64,000 nt of DNA from Paramecium sonneborni (Eukaryota > Ciliophora > Oligohymenophorea > Peniculida > Parameciidae): assembly GCA_905182985.1 (NCBI GenBank), contig CAJJDN010000118.1, forward strand, positions 303,825-367,824. Direction: 5' to 3'. Positions 1 through 14,549 of the stretch are shown here, piece by piece. The position numbers and the translations under genes were made by a program. The notes beneath the pieces were generated by a model. That model had not been told where the DNA came from. It saw only the letters and a list, made by a program, of their open reading frames with translations, and ran no database searches. Numbering within the stretch: position 1 is the first letter of the stretch; every line of letters begins with the position of its first letter.

Positions 1-1110
<1,110 letters not shown>

Positions 1111-1175
1111 TGATGATTAGTTAAAAGAAGAAATAAAAAAGTTAAAGTCCAAATCCTTAAAGGAAAAAGAATTGA

Positions 1176-1508
1176 TTTAATTTCTGTTTAGATATTAATT
1201 AATCATAATATAAAACATAATAGATTTAATGATATTATAATTAATCTGTTCAACAATAAAAATGCGATTTATTTTATTTAGGTATTTCTATAATAACTTT
1301 TTAATTTTCAGAAACCTATCCAATTTTAGATTTCATAATTTGGATCATAAGGAGATCAATATTATTGGATTATATTTTTGGTCAAGGATTCAAATAGGAA
1401 TTCTACATTTTCTCCAGTTTTAGCAGAAGTTTCTTATTGATATCTGTACTTGATTCTCCTACTATAATGAACTTGAAAAAATAATGATAATTATTCATTT
1501 TTATAATA
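1176..1508. other. convergent intergenic spacer, no gene seen
   Basis: AT-rich spacer between the converging CK1-like and USP14-like genes. I see no open frame above background, no tRNA-like fold and no repeat. It presumably holds both 3' untranslated regions. Confidence 0.5.
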
Positions 1509-3182
1509 TCACTCAATCTCTAATCTTCTATATAGTAGATAATAACCCATATGCCAATCTCCACCTCCTCTTAAATCTAAAATATGTTCAATTTTCCTAT
1601 CTGATGTTTTTTCATCATCATACCAAATCCAATCTTCACCTGAATGATGAACCCATGCCATATAATGTCCTGAATCAGCTTCTCTTCCAGTATGTGCTTA
1701 AATCATCGATATAATAAAATACTCAAAACACCAATCAATTCATAATTTCCTGTAACTAATCCAAATCCATGTTTTCTATACAATTAATCATCATGATTTT
1801 AAATTTCCTCTTACTATTTTTTAGCTTTAAATAATTTATAAATCTCTCTAGTATCATCTGGAACTATCTTTCCTGATGCCTCTAAATCTTTTTTAAATTA
1901 TTCTAATTCATCAGTCTCTTTTGCAGCCATCTCTAAAAGCTTCTTTTTTTCATACTCTCTTCCTGCATGCAATTGTTCTTACAACTCAGGTGCACAAAAG
2001 TCAAATAAATCTAAAATTTTAGGAAATGCCACATTTCTTAATATTTTAGCTTTTACTCCCTCCTTACCTTATACTCCTTACTTCCAATAAAATCTAACCA
2101 TCTAACATAATAAATAACTAGGCTTTAATAATATTAATTATTTCTTACTAATTTACTAATTCTTGATGTTTTCTTATATAAATGAGTTTATTAATCTGTC
2201 TCTGATATTTTTTCTATTTATGCTTCCAAACTTACTGTTATACCTTCTAATAAAGTATTTACTGGTTTGCTCTAATTATCAATAATGCACATTAATTTCT
2301 TTCCTTTTTCTATACTCACCTTTTTTGGTTCATCTGGAATATCTTGATTCTCAATTGTTGATTTTAATTCTATCTCAAATAAATCTTTGATTAAATTTCT
2401 TTGTTGTCCTTCCTCATTCTCATAAGAAGTCAATGGCTCAATTGTTTAAAGAATATTTTAAAAACATTCATCTGCATCCTATTATTTGTATGCTATTTGA
2501 TTTTCTTTTTAACCAAAATCTGGATATAATTAAAAGAAAATCTATATTTTTATTTTTGATATTGATTACTGATAAAAAATGATTTGGTTGAAATGGTTCA
2601 CCTTTAAGTTCAAGCTTTTAGAATACATCTTGTAATGCATTAAATAACTTGACACTTAGTCCTTATCCTTACTTTTTGTTATTCTTTATATATTCATTTA
2701 ATTCATTAACTCTTCTCAAAATTTAAATGGAGGCATTCATGTAACATGTATTTCCTAAATTGACTAATCCTATTGGTAAAACAATCTAATATTTATATAA
2801 TCAAAAATATGTACTCCTGCTTTCTATTTTAATAAAATAGCCTTCTATTCTGGAGTAAGATCATCTTCAAATAATTTTTTTTTTTAATTCAAATTAATAA
2901 GATGTTCATCCCTTGCTCCCATGACCATAATTTATTAACCCTATGAAATAGAATAATGTTTACATTCTTAAGATTTAATTTAGAAAGATCTTGATCTTTT
3001 TTTAAAAGTGATCCCTTTATCATAATCTTCTATTTTTCAATAGGAACTTTTAAAATTTCATGAAGTGTTTCTTAGAATTTAAGCACAGTTCCATTGAGAT
3101 CAATAGGTACATCTTTGTGAATTTCTGATGTGTATTTAATCTCTAAATGAATGATTTTGTGTTCTTCCTCTATTTGAGCCAT
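1509..3182 (-). CDS. USP14/Ubp6-type ubiquitin carboxyl-terminal hydrolase
   Basis: Proteasome-associated deubiquitinase family (USP14 in animals, Ubp6 in yeast). The N-terminus is a ubiquitin-like domain of about 80 residues ending in GQQIMVMGA, the usual place for USP14. The catalytic domain follows, with Cys box PIGLVNLGNTCYMN (Cys near residue 125), the QQDADEC box near 225, the MVRFYWK segment, and the His box DSGHYMAW near 465 followed by GGGDWH, all in family order. Five introns were removed: 1697-1722 (ends AAG), 2123-2148 (ends AAG), 2542-2569, 2786-2814 and 2941-2963. The result is exactly 513 residues, close to the normal USP14 length. It starts only 40 bp from the SF-assemblin gene on the other strand, so the two may share a promoter. 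Catalytic residues look intact. Confidence 0.93.
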
Positions 3183-3222
3183 AATTGATAAAATATATTT
3201 TTTAAATAAATTTGTTATTAAA

Positions 3223-4049
3223 ATGAATCCAAACACTCCCTTCAATGAACGTTTTCAAAAAATCTCTGAGAAATTGAATTCAATCCCATTACATCATGAT
3301 CAATCTAAAGCTCATAGAATTGATACCATATGTGGTAGAATAACAGCAGTTGAAGAAAGAACCTAAGACACAATTACATAGTATAACAGAAAGCTTGTAA
3401 GAATATGAAATATTTGTAGCACTCATTAAAAGATGAGATAGTTCGTTTATAAAAACAAATAGAAGAAGAGAACAATGCATTTGAAACTCAATTTGAATAA
3501 AGAGTAAGAGAGATTGCTGCTTTTGAGAGTCGTATCACAACTAAATTAGAATAAGAAATAGCTTTGAGAAGAGATGGTAATCTAAAATTGTAAGGATACT
3601 TAGATGAGAAGGTTAGAAATAAATAATTAATTTATAGGTTGTATACTTGAAATCGGATATCTAGACTGAAAGCAAAATTAGATAAGAATAAATAGAGAAC
3701 ATTACAACATCCTTAGAGAATGATTTACCAAAATTATATGAAATGGTAAAAAGTGAAGGACAAGATAGAGAAGACAACGACAATGGAACTTTAAGAAGAG
3801 CAGGAGATGAAATCCGTCGTTTAAATGAAGGTTTGGGAAATCAAAAGAAATTGAGGTATTTCTATTGAAGAAATACATAATTTTAGAGAAGAATCAGAAA
3901 CAGCTATCTTTGAAATGCTCAAAGATTTAGTATCAAGAGTAAAGAGTGAAATTGAAGAAGAAAAGAAACTTAGAGAAGAATCTTAAGAATCTCTCTTGGG
4001 TCTATTAGAAGATGCAGCAAATAAAATTTACAGAGCAGCCAAAGATTGA
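3223..4049 (+). CDS. SF-assemblin / striated rootlet (beta-giardin family) protein
   Basis: Small coiled-coil protein of the SF-assemblin family, which builds the striated fibres attached to basal bodies in algae and ciliates. Three introns (3397-3419; 3612-3637, starting GTT; 3856-3886) give exactly 248 residues, typical for the family. After a short non-helical head (MNPNTPFNERFQKIS) nearly the whole chain is heptad-rich helix full of Glu, Lys, Arg and Gln. It has the family-like repeats RVREIAAFESRI and LVSRVKSEIEEEKKLREES and ends in NKIYRAAKD. The first ATG is chosen because it opens the conserved head. The gene is divergent from the USP14-like gene. Paramecium has many SF-assemblin paralogues; which one this is cannot be told from sequence alone. 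Confidence 0.9.
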
Positions 4050-4276
4050 TACATTCAATAAATAAAATATATAAATATATTCAAATAAATTTTATTTGCT
4101 CTAATTAATATTATCAATAAATATTTCTTATATTCTTTCCTAGATTCTTAAATTATTTAGCAATTTCATTTCTATTATTATGTTTCATAATATTTTACTT
4201 TATCAAATCCTTCAAAAATTTCCAAATATTATCCCATCCTCCTACAATGTTCTTCTTCTAAATTCTTATTTACATA

Positions 4277-4831
4277 TCAATATTCCATTTCACTATCATT
4301 CACTTTTTATATGATGCAGTTATTATCTTAGTTTATCCCTGTTCCCTATTTTGTTATCTGAATCTTGATTACTCTTATGATTTAATTCTGTATTCTAATG
4401 ATTCTGTTATTTAGTATTTTAATTATCTCTATTAAGCATTTTGATTTTATAAATTTATTTAGCACTTATTTTACCTTTTTATTCTTTTTAATTTATTTAA
4501 AGCTAGTTGTAAAATTTGATTTTATCATAAAACTAATAAACCTTAATATGATAATTAGTATCTCAAAAGATCTTTTTTTCCATACTTTATTGCTGAGATC
4601 AATATTTTCAATTGAGTTTTAGATTTCAGATTAAATTGGACTTTTCTCTTAGCAATTGAACATGGGTTTATTAGTTTAAAAAGTATCAGCTTTCATTTTT
4701 TATGGATGATTCTTGTGGTGCTCTATCTAATTATAATCAAGAAATACTTTTTTTTATTCAATAGGTAGGTTTTCAAAGCCTTTTTTAATCTATTTTTTTT
4801 TATGAACTTGAGTTTTAATTTTAATAGAATA
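4277..4831 (-). pseudogene. possible hypothetical coding remnant
   Basis: A 185-codon stretch without TGA on the minus strand, bounded by TGA at both ends and lacking a convincing start. It is rich in Lys, Ile and Asn. It contains a basic-aromatic block (KVWKKRSFEILIIILRFISF) that loosely recalls the N-terminal cytoplasmic part of ciliate cyclic-nucleotide-type K+ channels; that resemblance is an impression only. Another open frame continues upstream (YGYSDRSRND) but no clean intron joins the two. It could be the eroded end of a channel gene, or chance in AT-rich DNA with one stop codon. Confidence 0.25.
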
Positions 4832-6212
4832 TCATTTCTTGATCTATCAGAATAACCATAATTATCAAGGTTTCATCTATCCTTTTATAATGATAAAAAC
4901 AATAATTACAATTTTCAACTCTTGAGATGATTGTTTTTCATTAAAAGGTTATTAAATAATACTATCAACTTTCTATATTAGAAGTAAAACTAAAAATAGA
5001 ACTACTATTTTTTATTATTACTTTTGGCAGTAATTCATTTTTTATTTATTAAATAATTTCTTGAAGACAATAATCTCCACAAATACTCCCATTATTCATA
5101 GCACTATGATATATCAAAATATCATGTTATATAATACAGAGTTTACATAATTCTAGTAAAACACTCAAACTAAAATAATGTAATATTAGCAATTACATCA
5201 TGATTTTTTCTAAAATAATCAATGAATTCAATGAGAATAACATAAAATAGACCAAAATCTACTTTATAGAACGATTTTTTTGTTGTAGACTACGATGGAA
5301 TCAAAATCAGAATTTCATATTTCTAGGCCTAAAAGGTAAATTCTAATAGGACAGCAAGTTTAATTTATTTATTTAGATAATCAATAAGTTTGGCTTCACT
5401 ACTTTAAAGTATTATTGAAGATTTTAATATTATTTAAAGAATTTGTATTATATATATTAAATATAAAATGTTATAAAATCATAAGAAAATTGATGACGAA
5501 AAACTTGAAAACGATTGAGAAGATAATTTCGAATTATGTAAAGCAAACCCTAAAGTGATAAAAATTCAATGTAGATTACATGTCCTCATAATGAATGGAT
5601 TTAAGGATTTAGAAACGATGGTTTTTCATAAAATTGATCGTTTATCAACATATTATATTCTAATATAAGTTGAATATAAATTGATACATAAACTCAATAT
5701 ATCTTACTAATTAAAACTGATTTTAGACTTGTAAAGAAGAGAAACAAACTATATAATACCATTTAGAATATATATGGTCATCTAAAATGTTTAATATATA
5801 AATTAGAATATAAAGGTAATTTAAAATCTAATTGATAAAAAAGGTCTATGATTCGAATAGGTAATACTTATCTGAAAACAATTGAAAGAATTTAAGAAAT
5901 CTAAGATGTATTCATTGAAATAATTAAGTATTTTTAAGATTTATTGTATAAATAATTAAAAACTAATATATGATTAAAGAAAATATTTTTTCAAAAATGG
6001 ATTGATTTGAAATTAATTAACTTTAAAGTAATATAGGATTGTTGGAGAAGATAATAAAAAGTGAGATTTAAATTTAATGAATAGTAAGAATAAAAGAAGT
6101 ATAATTTAGATAAAATTAAAATGAGGTATAAGAAATAAGAGTAAAAGAGAGTAGTATAAATTGGTTGAGATTCAATTAAGAATCGTTGAGTTTATAATAA
6201 TTTTATATATTA
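4832..6212. other. gene-poor stretch with one weak open frame
   Basis: About 1.4 kb of AT-rich DNA. A plus-strand TGA-free frame of about 120 codons lies at roughly 5510-5850, and a short second one reads RIGNTYLKTIERIQ near 5850-5965. They are composition-biased, share no recognisable motif, and I could not link them into a gene. The last 100 bases must contain the promoter of the AGC kinase that follows. No RNA gene or repeat was noticed. Confidence 0.35.
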
Positions 6213-8987
6213 ATGATTGCTGAAGTTTAGAGTAATGAAGATCCCTTGGTAATGTGTAGAATCTGTGAAAAAAAAGTATGAGATTGATATCACATAAATA
6301 GACAGATGCTTCATTGATAGAGAATCATTTAGTTAATTGTTAGCAAATCTTTGAGGCAAGAAAGTAATTGCACTAATTGGATGTCTAAATACAAAAGTTA
6401 GCTGAGTTGGCATAAAATAGCTTTCGTTCACTAAATACAAAATATCAAATTCATAAGTCCAAATAAGCTCGGTTTACAAATCATGAGAATCAAGGGATGA
6501 GAAGTAGTGCTCCTTTGAAATTGAATCAACCAGAAGATTGTGCATCCGATGAAACAGGTTCAAGAACAAATAAAGTAAGTGTTATCATTCATTATTATAG
6601 TGCACAGTCAAATCAAGGTTTGCAAATTTAGGAACAAGTTTAGCTAATAAAGAGTCTTCTGAAGAATAACCTGAACAAAAAGCTGAGATTTAGATTGTTT
6701 AAGAAAATATAACAGGAGAAGATCTTGATCGAATTATGAAACAATAGATTAAATTATCGAAGAAAATAGAACAATAGAAACAAGGAATTAAGTTTGCTTA
6801 TTCTCCTTCTCCAGAGATTAAATAAATAAGTTCCCCTTTATCAAATGGAATGGGCAGTCCTTTCTCACTTGAGTAAACTTATCTCAATATAGATTAGTGA
6901 TAATAATGAAATTTTAAAAGATTTGAGATTACAGTTAAACTCTCTCTCCATTATTACTAAATATACTGAAGAAACACTAAAAATTCATCATGGTACATTA
7001 TCTATATAATTTGATCTAAAAATACAAGTCGAGTTATTCAATATTAAACATACCCTCTAAAAAGAAGTTCAGGATCTAGTAAAAATGACTTTGAAGTTAA
7101 TTGAAGTAAAATTGAAAAATATTATTTAATTTAGGAAAAGGTTTAATGTACATAAAAAATTTCTAGATTACAAAAACTTATTTCTGATGAAGAAAAGTAA
7201 GAAAGCTTAACTCCGGTTAGAATTAAGATTAATAAAGTAGAAAGTGGGAATCGTAGAACCTCTTTAGGTAATTCATTACAAGAACAATTTGGAATGCTTA
7301 AAAACAGTGGTAATGGATCCAAATGGTTGAATAAATAAAATGTCATATCGAATTTTGAAAATAATTAATAGACATAATCTAAAACTTTTACTGAAGGTGT
7401 AGGAAAGGATTGCATCTTTTAGAAATGTTTAAGTGAATCTGAGGATGCAGGGGATAGTGATAATAAATCAGATTCAGAGGAAGCAGTTTCTAAAGAGGTT
7501 AAGAAAAATATGACTAAGAAATCACTTGAAGAATCTTTTGAAATGGAAGATTTTGTATAATAATCAAAAAGTAATGTTATTTCATTTAAAGATTTAAATT
7601 AAAATAATATAATTGATAAATGTGAATTTGATAACGAGAAAGAATAGAAAGTTAAAGGATATTATAGTGATGGTGATTTTAAGACCACTAAATTAGTCAA
7701 GAATAAATAATTGTAAATAATAAATTATAAAAGTATTTTAGATTGAATGTTACACTCCAGGATTTTGAATTTATATAAGTTTTGGGAGTTGGAGCATTTG
7801 GAGCAGTTTGGTTGGTTTGTAAAAAAAAGACTAAAGATTATTATGCAATGAAGGTAATAGATTGCAGAAATAAGAATATGAATGAAATCTAAAATTTAAG
7901 AGCCGAAAAAAATGTTTTTGAAATTTTAGAAGGAGATTTTGTAGTTAAGGCTTATTATTCTTTTATCTAAGATAATTGTCTATTATTTTTGTTAGAATAT
8001 ATGATGGGAGGTGATTTTAGTTAAGTTCTTTATTAATATGGACGTATTTCAGAGTCAGTAGCAAGATTTTATTTATCTGAATTACTTTTAGCAATAGATT
8101 CTTTACATAGGAAGGGAATAATTCATCGAGATTTGAAACCATAGAATATATTATTGGATGCATAAGGTCATTTAAAATTAGCAGATTTTGGATTATCTGA
8201 GATAGCATTAGAGAGAAAGATAAGAGAAGGGAAAGATGGAATAAATTGTTCAATAGATCCTGAAGCATTACCAATGAATGTTTCAAAAAGGAATATAAAG
8301 ACAAAGTGCAATATAGAATTTCATTTATAAAAGACAACAATAAAGACTAGTATATAGGATCGCACTTAATCAGGTAAGAGGTAGAATAGAATAATTGGAA
8401 CTCCAGATTATATTCCACCTGAGGTAATAAGTGGTTAATCAATATCGAATTTTTCAATAGATTGGTGGGCATTTGGAGTGATAGCATATGAATTTTTAGT
8501 TGGGATACCTCCATTTAATGATTCAAGTATACCAAAAGTGTTTGAGAATATAATGAATAGAGTTATAGAGTGGCCAGAAATAGGTGTAGGAGAAGATATG
8601 ATGAGTAAAGAAGCATATGATTTGATAAATAAATTATTAGAACCATAATATTATAAGAGACTTGGACATAGAGGAGCTGAGGAATTAAAATGTCATGAAT
8701 TTTTTAATGGAATTGATTGGAATAATATAAGAAATGAGGAAGCTCCAATGATACCTATAAGAGATTTAGAATAATTAGAGGAAGAAGAGAGTAATATAAA
8801 GAAAAAGAAAAATGAAGAAGTAAAAATGAAGAATCGATTATAATCAGTATAAGTATCTCATGATGGAAATTTGGATGATGTAGCAAACCTAACTAGAATT
8901 GATTTATTAGCAAAGATTAGTTAGAAAGATGCTGAAAATGTAATGAAGAAAAGATCAATTCGGAAGACTATTTAACAATTTCTATGA
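6213..8987 (+). CDS. AGC-family kinase with N-terminal zinc finger (Rim15/IREH1/MAST-like)
   Basis: Five introns (26, 26, 25, 29 and 29 nt) give exactly 879 residues. Residues 15-34 form a C2HC finger (CRIC, then ENHLVNC), matching the small finger before the kinase domain of plant IRE/IREH1 and the Rim15 lineage. A Ser- and charge-rich middle with a probable coiled coil follows. The AGC kinase domain starts near residue 467: glycine loop [25 protein letters not shown], then a long insert before [10 protein letters not shown], a hallmark of the MAST/Rim15/NDR group. The insert has no known motif. A C-terminal Glu/Lys tail follows. All catalytic motifs look intact. Rim15-group kinases act in nutrient and cell-cycle signalling; that role here is inference. 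The stop is only 13 bp before the next gene's ATG, so that gene's promoter must lie inside this coding region or the two are co-transcribed. Confidence 0.88.
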
Positions 8988-9000
8988 TTAATATATACTC

Positions 9001-12000
9001 ATGTTAAAGTACTTTCATGATTTATCTAATGAATACTTCTAAAGTACATACAATCCTTAAACTATGATTAATTGTATCTAAGGATTGTATGAGTATCTTA
9101 AATAAGAGAAGAATGAAGATCTATTCATTATCAACAATGGAGGAATTAAACTAATCAATCCATCATAATGGAATTTTGAAAAGTCATATTCAATATGTTT
9201 AACATTCAATCCTTAAGGAGATGGAACACTCTTCTAATTTTCATCCTCTCATATTGATGGCAAAAGAATTATTGCTAATGGAGTACATTGTTATATAATG
9301 GCTGGATTCATATTCTATAAAATTGTATATTAGAGATTCACACTTGAAAAAGTTATACTCGAAGATTATTCTTCTAATAATCAATTGGGAGAAGTACTTA
9401 TCAATGCTTGGAATGAATTAATCATTTCACATGAATGTGGAAAATTATATTCCAGACCAAAGTTTTTATATTCAATTAATCAGATTAAAAATACTATACA
9501 CATCGAATATCCAAAAATTAGAAATCAGAATCTAGAAATCCTTTACTTTTAAAATATTATGTGCAAAGTCAAAGAAATCTCAATTTATAATGAAGTTGTT
9601 GATCTACATCTTAAATCTCCATTTTATTAAATATATCCAATTTATGATCCACATTCAACTCAAAGACTTAATGATAGAATCTAAAATGTTGTCTATCAAC
9701 TTTAAGGTAATACCAAAATGACATCTGCATTATAAAAATATGATTTTGTTGAATTCGGAGGAATCAAATTACTTATTCCATTATTTGATCTTATTTAATA
9801 TTATGATCATTCTCTTATTGATGATTTATTTCAAATCCTTTTTTATACTCTATTATAAGATAGTCAAATCAATAAAAATTAAATACTTGAAATGAAACTT
9901 TTTTAATAAATTGCTTAAATTATCAAAGTCAAAATACCAAATCTATTTTATATTTAATAAATCAAATAAAAAATTGAAGATTAAGATATTTTAAATCAAC
10001 TTTTATTATTAATCATTGATATCAATTTCATTAAACATGTCACTGATGAATAATAATATTGCATTCTATTATAATAATTCTATATCAACGATCATTAAAA
10101 ATATTTAAAAGTAACCACAATCTAATATTTGGCATAAATTTTAGTTAGTGTCAATCAAAAAAATTTAATCTAAGATCAAATTCTATAAATTATGATTTAC
10201 ACTTGTTAATATAGCTTTAACACATTAAAAGATTAATTTAAACTCTTCTTAAAAGTAGCTGAAGCCTCTAATATTTAACTCAAAATTAAAGCTATTCAAA
10301 GTGCAACCAGATTACTTACAGATTTATTTAGAGATGATTACGAAAATTTCATTATTTTTAGAAATTATAATATCTAAAATAAAATTCTAAATGATATCTT
10401 ACTTCTCTTACAAACTGATAGTATTGAATGTTTAGTAGCTTCTATTACCTTATTAGGATAAATGCTTCATGGAACAACTGATATTTTAAGTTTAGGAATG
10501 ATCTCATATATTTCAAAAGCTATCTGTATAAACAATAATTTAGATAATCTTTTAAATGCCTTAACTCAATTACTCAAAATTAATTGCTTATCTGTTGATA
10601 TCCTTTAACATCTATATTCCTAAATCAAATCATAGAATATTTTGGATTTATACCTTAATTATGTCAAAAAAATTAGTTTTTAACAATAACAACTAATACT
10701 TTAATAATATTCTATATGGTTTTTAGATTAAATTAAATCTGAAGTTAATTTAAAACTTTTGGAAATTTATCTTTATCTTCTAAAATAGAATCCTTAATTC
10801 ATGTTTTAAATATTAATCCATTTTTAAATTAGAAAGGATGTCTCAGCACTCATTATTGTTGTTAATGAAGTAATTGAATAGTTTAATGAAGATCAAATTT
10901 ACTCAGTCTAATAGATAATGTTATAAATTTATTTCTCTGTTCAATCATTTAAAAATTTTGAAACATTTTTAACTAAATTAATTAAATATGTTATATATTT
11001 AGAAAATGAACAAGAATTATCTAAAATAGTTGAATAAAAAGAACTTCCATTTGCAATTCAAAAAATTATTAATTTAAGTTGTCCATTAGATAAGTTAAAA
11101 GAATGGTTATTCTATTTTACCAAACTTTTTGAATAAATTTAATATCTTAATACAGAAGCTAGTGATAACTTTATGAATTAAATTATTGATTTGCTTAAAG
11201 CCATTTAATCCTAATCTTAAGATTAATAAATTAAGGAAAACATTGAGTATTTTTTTACTCAAAATGTTTTATTACTTCAATCGCTATCTTAACAATAAGC
11301 ATAAGTGTTTGATTCAATTAAATTCTAAGAAGATTTTAATGCTTTTCAAGAATCTTTGCTACTTTAATGGGCACAATCATAACAAGAAATTAAAATGACT
11401 TAATCTGAATAATTATCTAAATTAACTGATGAAATAAATTTAGCTGCAGCATAAATGTAAGTATCAATTTATTATTTGATCAATAAAACAAGAAAAATAA
11501 GATAGAGATGGTGTAAATTATGGCATAATTTAAGAATCACTGTTTATAGACCAACAAATTGCAAATTTTAAATTGATGAATATATTGATCATGAATACAA
11601 ATTTAATGAAAATCCTTTTTATATAAATAAAATTTGCAAATACATAAATAAGTATTATTCACGTCCAATTTTAAAAATAAAGTTTAAAAAGAACCCTTAA
11701 TTTGAAAATGATCCATAAGTAAATTTGGAAAAGAAATAATAATATAAATGTTTTTGGTTGAAGAGTTTGTATTTAAAATAAGGGGGAGTCACAATAGATG
11801 AGGATAAAATAACATTTTCTTATTATTAATATACTTAATAAGCAAATCATATTATTTTGTTATCACACACAATTCCAAATAATAAACCATTTAAGAGATC
11901 ATGGAAGACAAATTAGATAAGATGGGTTCATGAGAGAATATATATAAGAAATAGAAATGCAATTGAAATTACATTCAAGGATGGTGAGTCCTTATACTTG

Positions 12001-13872
12001 ATATTTTAAGATGAAGGATCGAAAGAAGAAGTTATTGAGAGATTGAATATATAACCAAATCAATGTGATTTTAACAAGGTTAGCAATTTCAAATATTTAA
12101 TGTATTTGAATTTTCTATCTTGCAGATCATATATAGATTTAACAAGATATCCAGTATTTCCATGGGTTTTAAAGGGAAATGCTTCAGATTTTGATGATAA
12201 TGATATAGAATCAATATAAAATGAGAATAATTATAGAGATTTATCATTACCTATAGGAGCATGTGGAAGTGAAGCTAGATTAGATTAATTTATAAAGAGA
12301 TTTGAAAATGAATACTTTTATTATGGAACTCATTATTCAAGTTAAGCTTTAGTATCTTAATATTTGATAAGATTGAGTCCATTTACAGAAGCAGCTATAT
12401 CAATTTAAGATGGTAAATTTGATATTCCAGATCGACTTTTTAGATCAATAATGAAATCATGGATAGATTGTAATAATGAAATGGCTGATGTTAGAGAATT
12501 AATTCCAGAATTCTTTTATTTACCAGAAGCCTTTATAAATATAAATGGTTATAATTTTGGTAAGTTATAAAATAGTTAAATAGTAAACAATGTTTAATTA
12601 CCATTCTATTCAAATAAGAATCCATTTTATTTTGTAGCATAAAACATGATTGCATTAGAAAGTGAGTATGCAATTAAATTAAATGAATGGATTGATTTAA
12701 TTTGGGGATATAAATAACAAGGAAATGCTGCAATTGATTCATTTAATGTATTCTATCCATTAACTTATTCAAACTTTGATGAAAACAATATAGAAATTAA
12801 TGAGTTAGCAATGGAAACTTAGATTGCACATTTTGGATAAACACCAGAATAACTATTTTATAAACCTCATGCTTAAAAAAACTATGTATTAGATAAGAAT
12901 TAATGGCAGACATTAAAAAATAAAAAATCATAATGTAAAATAATTTATTTAGTTTGTAATCATAACAAAGTAGTAAGTTTATAAGAAGATTTTACATTAA
13001 TTTAATGGTAGATTGTTAATAATTAACATTAATAATTAGAAAAATAAGTTTAATTACCTAAAATACATTTTGATGCAATGATTAGATTCATATTACCACC
13101 AATACTTGTATTGATTGAATAATAAATTATATTATTTGGTGGAAACAACAATGGAACACTTATCTATTATTGTTTAGATAATTTGAAGATTTAGGGAGTG
13201 ATTGAATTAGAAAGTGAAATAATAAACAATCATTGCACTGTTACTACAATAGATTCTAACAAATATCAAAATATAGTTATAATAGGAACAAATAAGGGTT
13301 TTGTGTATTATTATAATAAGGTTCTTCAAAATAAATAAGATGTAAAATAGGAGGAATTATTAAAAGGTAAATATGTCATTTACGACACGACATCACAAAT
13401 CAATTCAATTTCAATTTCAGAATAATTGACCATCTTTTGTGTTGGAACTCAAGATGGTACTATATTTATATATAATTTGTATAATCGTACTCTCTTTAGA
13501 TTTATCAATCATCCAAAACAATTACCGATTTTTTATTTAAAATTAAGTTATTCCCCATTACCTTGTATTTTGTTTAGTTCCCAAGATTAAAAGATTGTAA
13601 CTTATTCAATAAATGGGTTCTTGTTATAAATCCTATAAGTTAAAGCAAATATAGAATATATAGAAATAAAGAAATCTTCTATAAACACATTGGTATACAA
13701 TTTTTAGTTTAAATTTTAGATTGTACTCACAGAAAATAATGTTTGTGAATACAGATTACCATTTCTGGATAGACTATCAATTGTGCCAACTTAAGTTTGT
13801 ACAAGGTATGTTTAGATAACAAAACAAATTTCAATATATGGTTGTAACAATGGTAATCTCTGTATAATTTGA
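9001..13872 (+). CDS. BEACH-WD40 protein (neurobeachin/LYST-like)
   Basis: A single uninterrupted table-6 frame of 1,623 residues, unusually long for an intronless gene here. Order seen: an N-terminal segment resembling a ConA-like lectin fold (about 40-220), a long helical armadillo-like region, a PH-like domain (about 860-1000), the BEACH domain from about 1015 ([60 protein letters not shown]) and C-terminal WD40-type repeats to residue 1623. BEACH proteins steer membrane traffic, vesicle fusion and lysosome or contractile-vacuole function. The family signatures are strong; the exact subgroup is not determined. A larger paralogue lies at 20385-27312 on the other strand. This copy begins directly with the lectin-like segment and lacks about 250 residues found at that paralogue's N-terminus. 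Confidence 0.92.
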
Positions 13873-14549
13873 GAAATTTGTTTATATAAAATTTGATATA
13901 CAAAATTATTTAACATTCTCCATGATTGGAGATTAATATTAAAAATAATGAGTCTTGATAAGATACAGCAACACTATAACCATTTGGATATTTATTCTTC
14001 CAGATATTACCAAGAAACCCATTTTTTTGAGATAAGATTATTAATCTATTAAGTTGTAATATATTTGACATTATAGGAATCCTCTATAATTTTTATTTAG
14101 TTGAATTAAACACCAAAAAATTAAAGTGGTGAATTTATTCATTCATTTTACTTTTCTTATTATTGATTCTCATAAGTACTAACATTTTAATATTTGAAAA
14201 AAATAACAATACTATAAATTGTTTAATTGATAGTTAATTATCAATAATATTTAATAGAAATTTAAATTTCATTGAAGAACTTTAATATTTTTGTTATCAT
14301 GATTATAAAGGTTTTTGATATTTTCTTTTTTTAATCTAATTCTTTGAAATTACAATAACCATGATGATAATTTAATTTAACTCTTTAATCTATATTAGTG
14401 GTATTTAATTATGTGTGCTGACTTTTTTTATCTAATTGAATTTGAAGTATTTAAGTTGCAAACACTAGATTTCTTAATCAATATATATTGAAAGCTAATT
14501 TAAATATAATATAAATTATCATAAATTAAACTTTAAGTCTAATTAAAAT
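13873..14549. other. intergenic, one weak small frame
   Basis: Mostly AT-rich spacer. A 72-codon plus-strand frame at 13948-14166 starts MSLDKIQQHYNHLDIYSS and ends in TGA. It has no match I recognise and could be a short gene, a 5' exon or chance. The last 100 bases resemble the 5' flank of the surface-protein gene at 37882 and belong to the copy annotated next. Confidence 0.35.
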
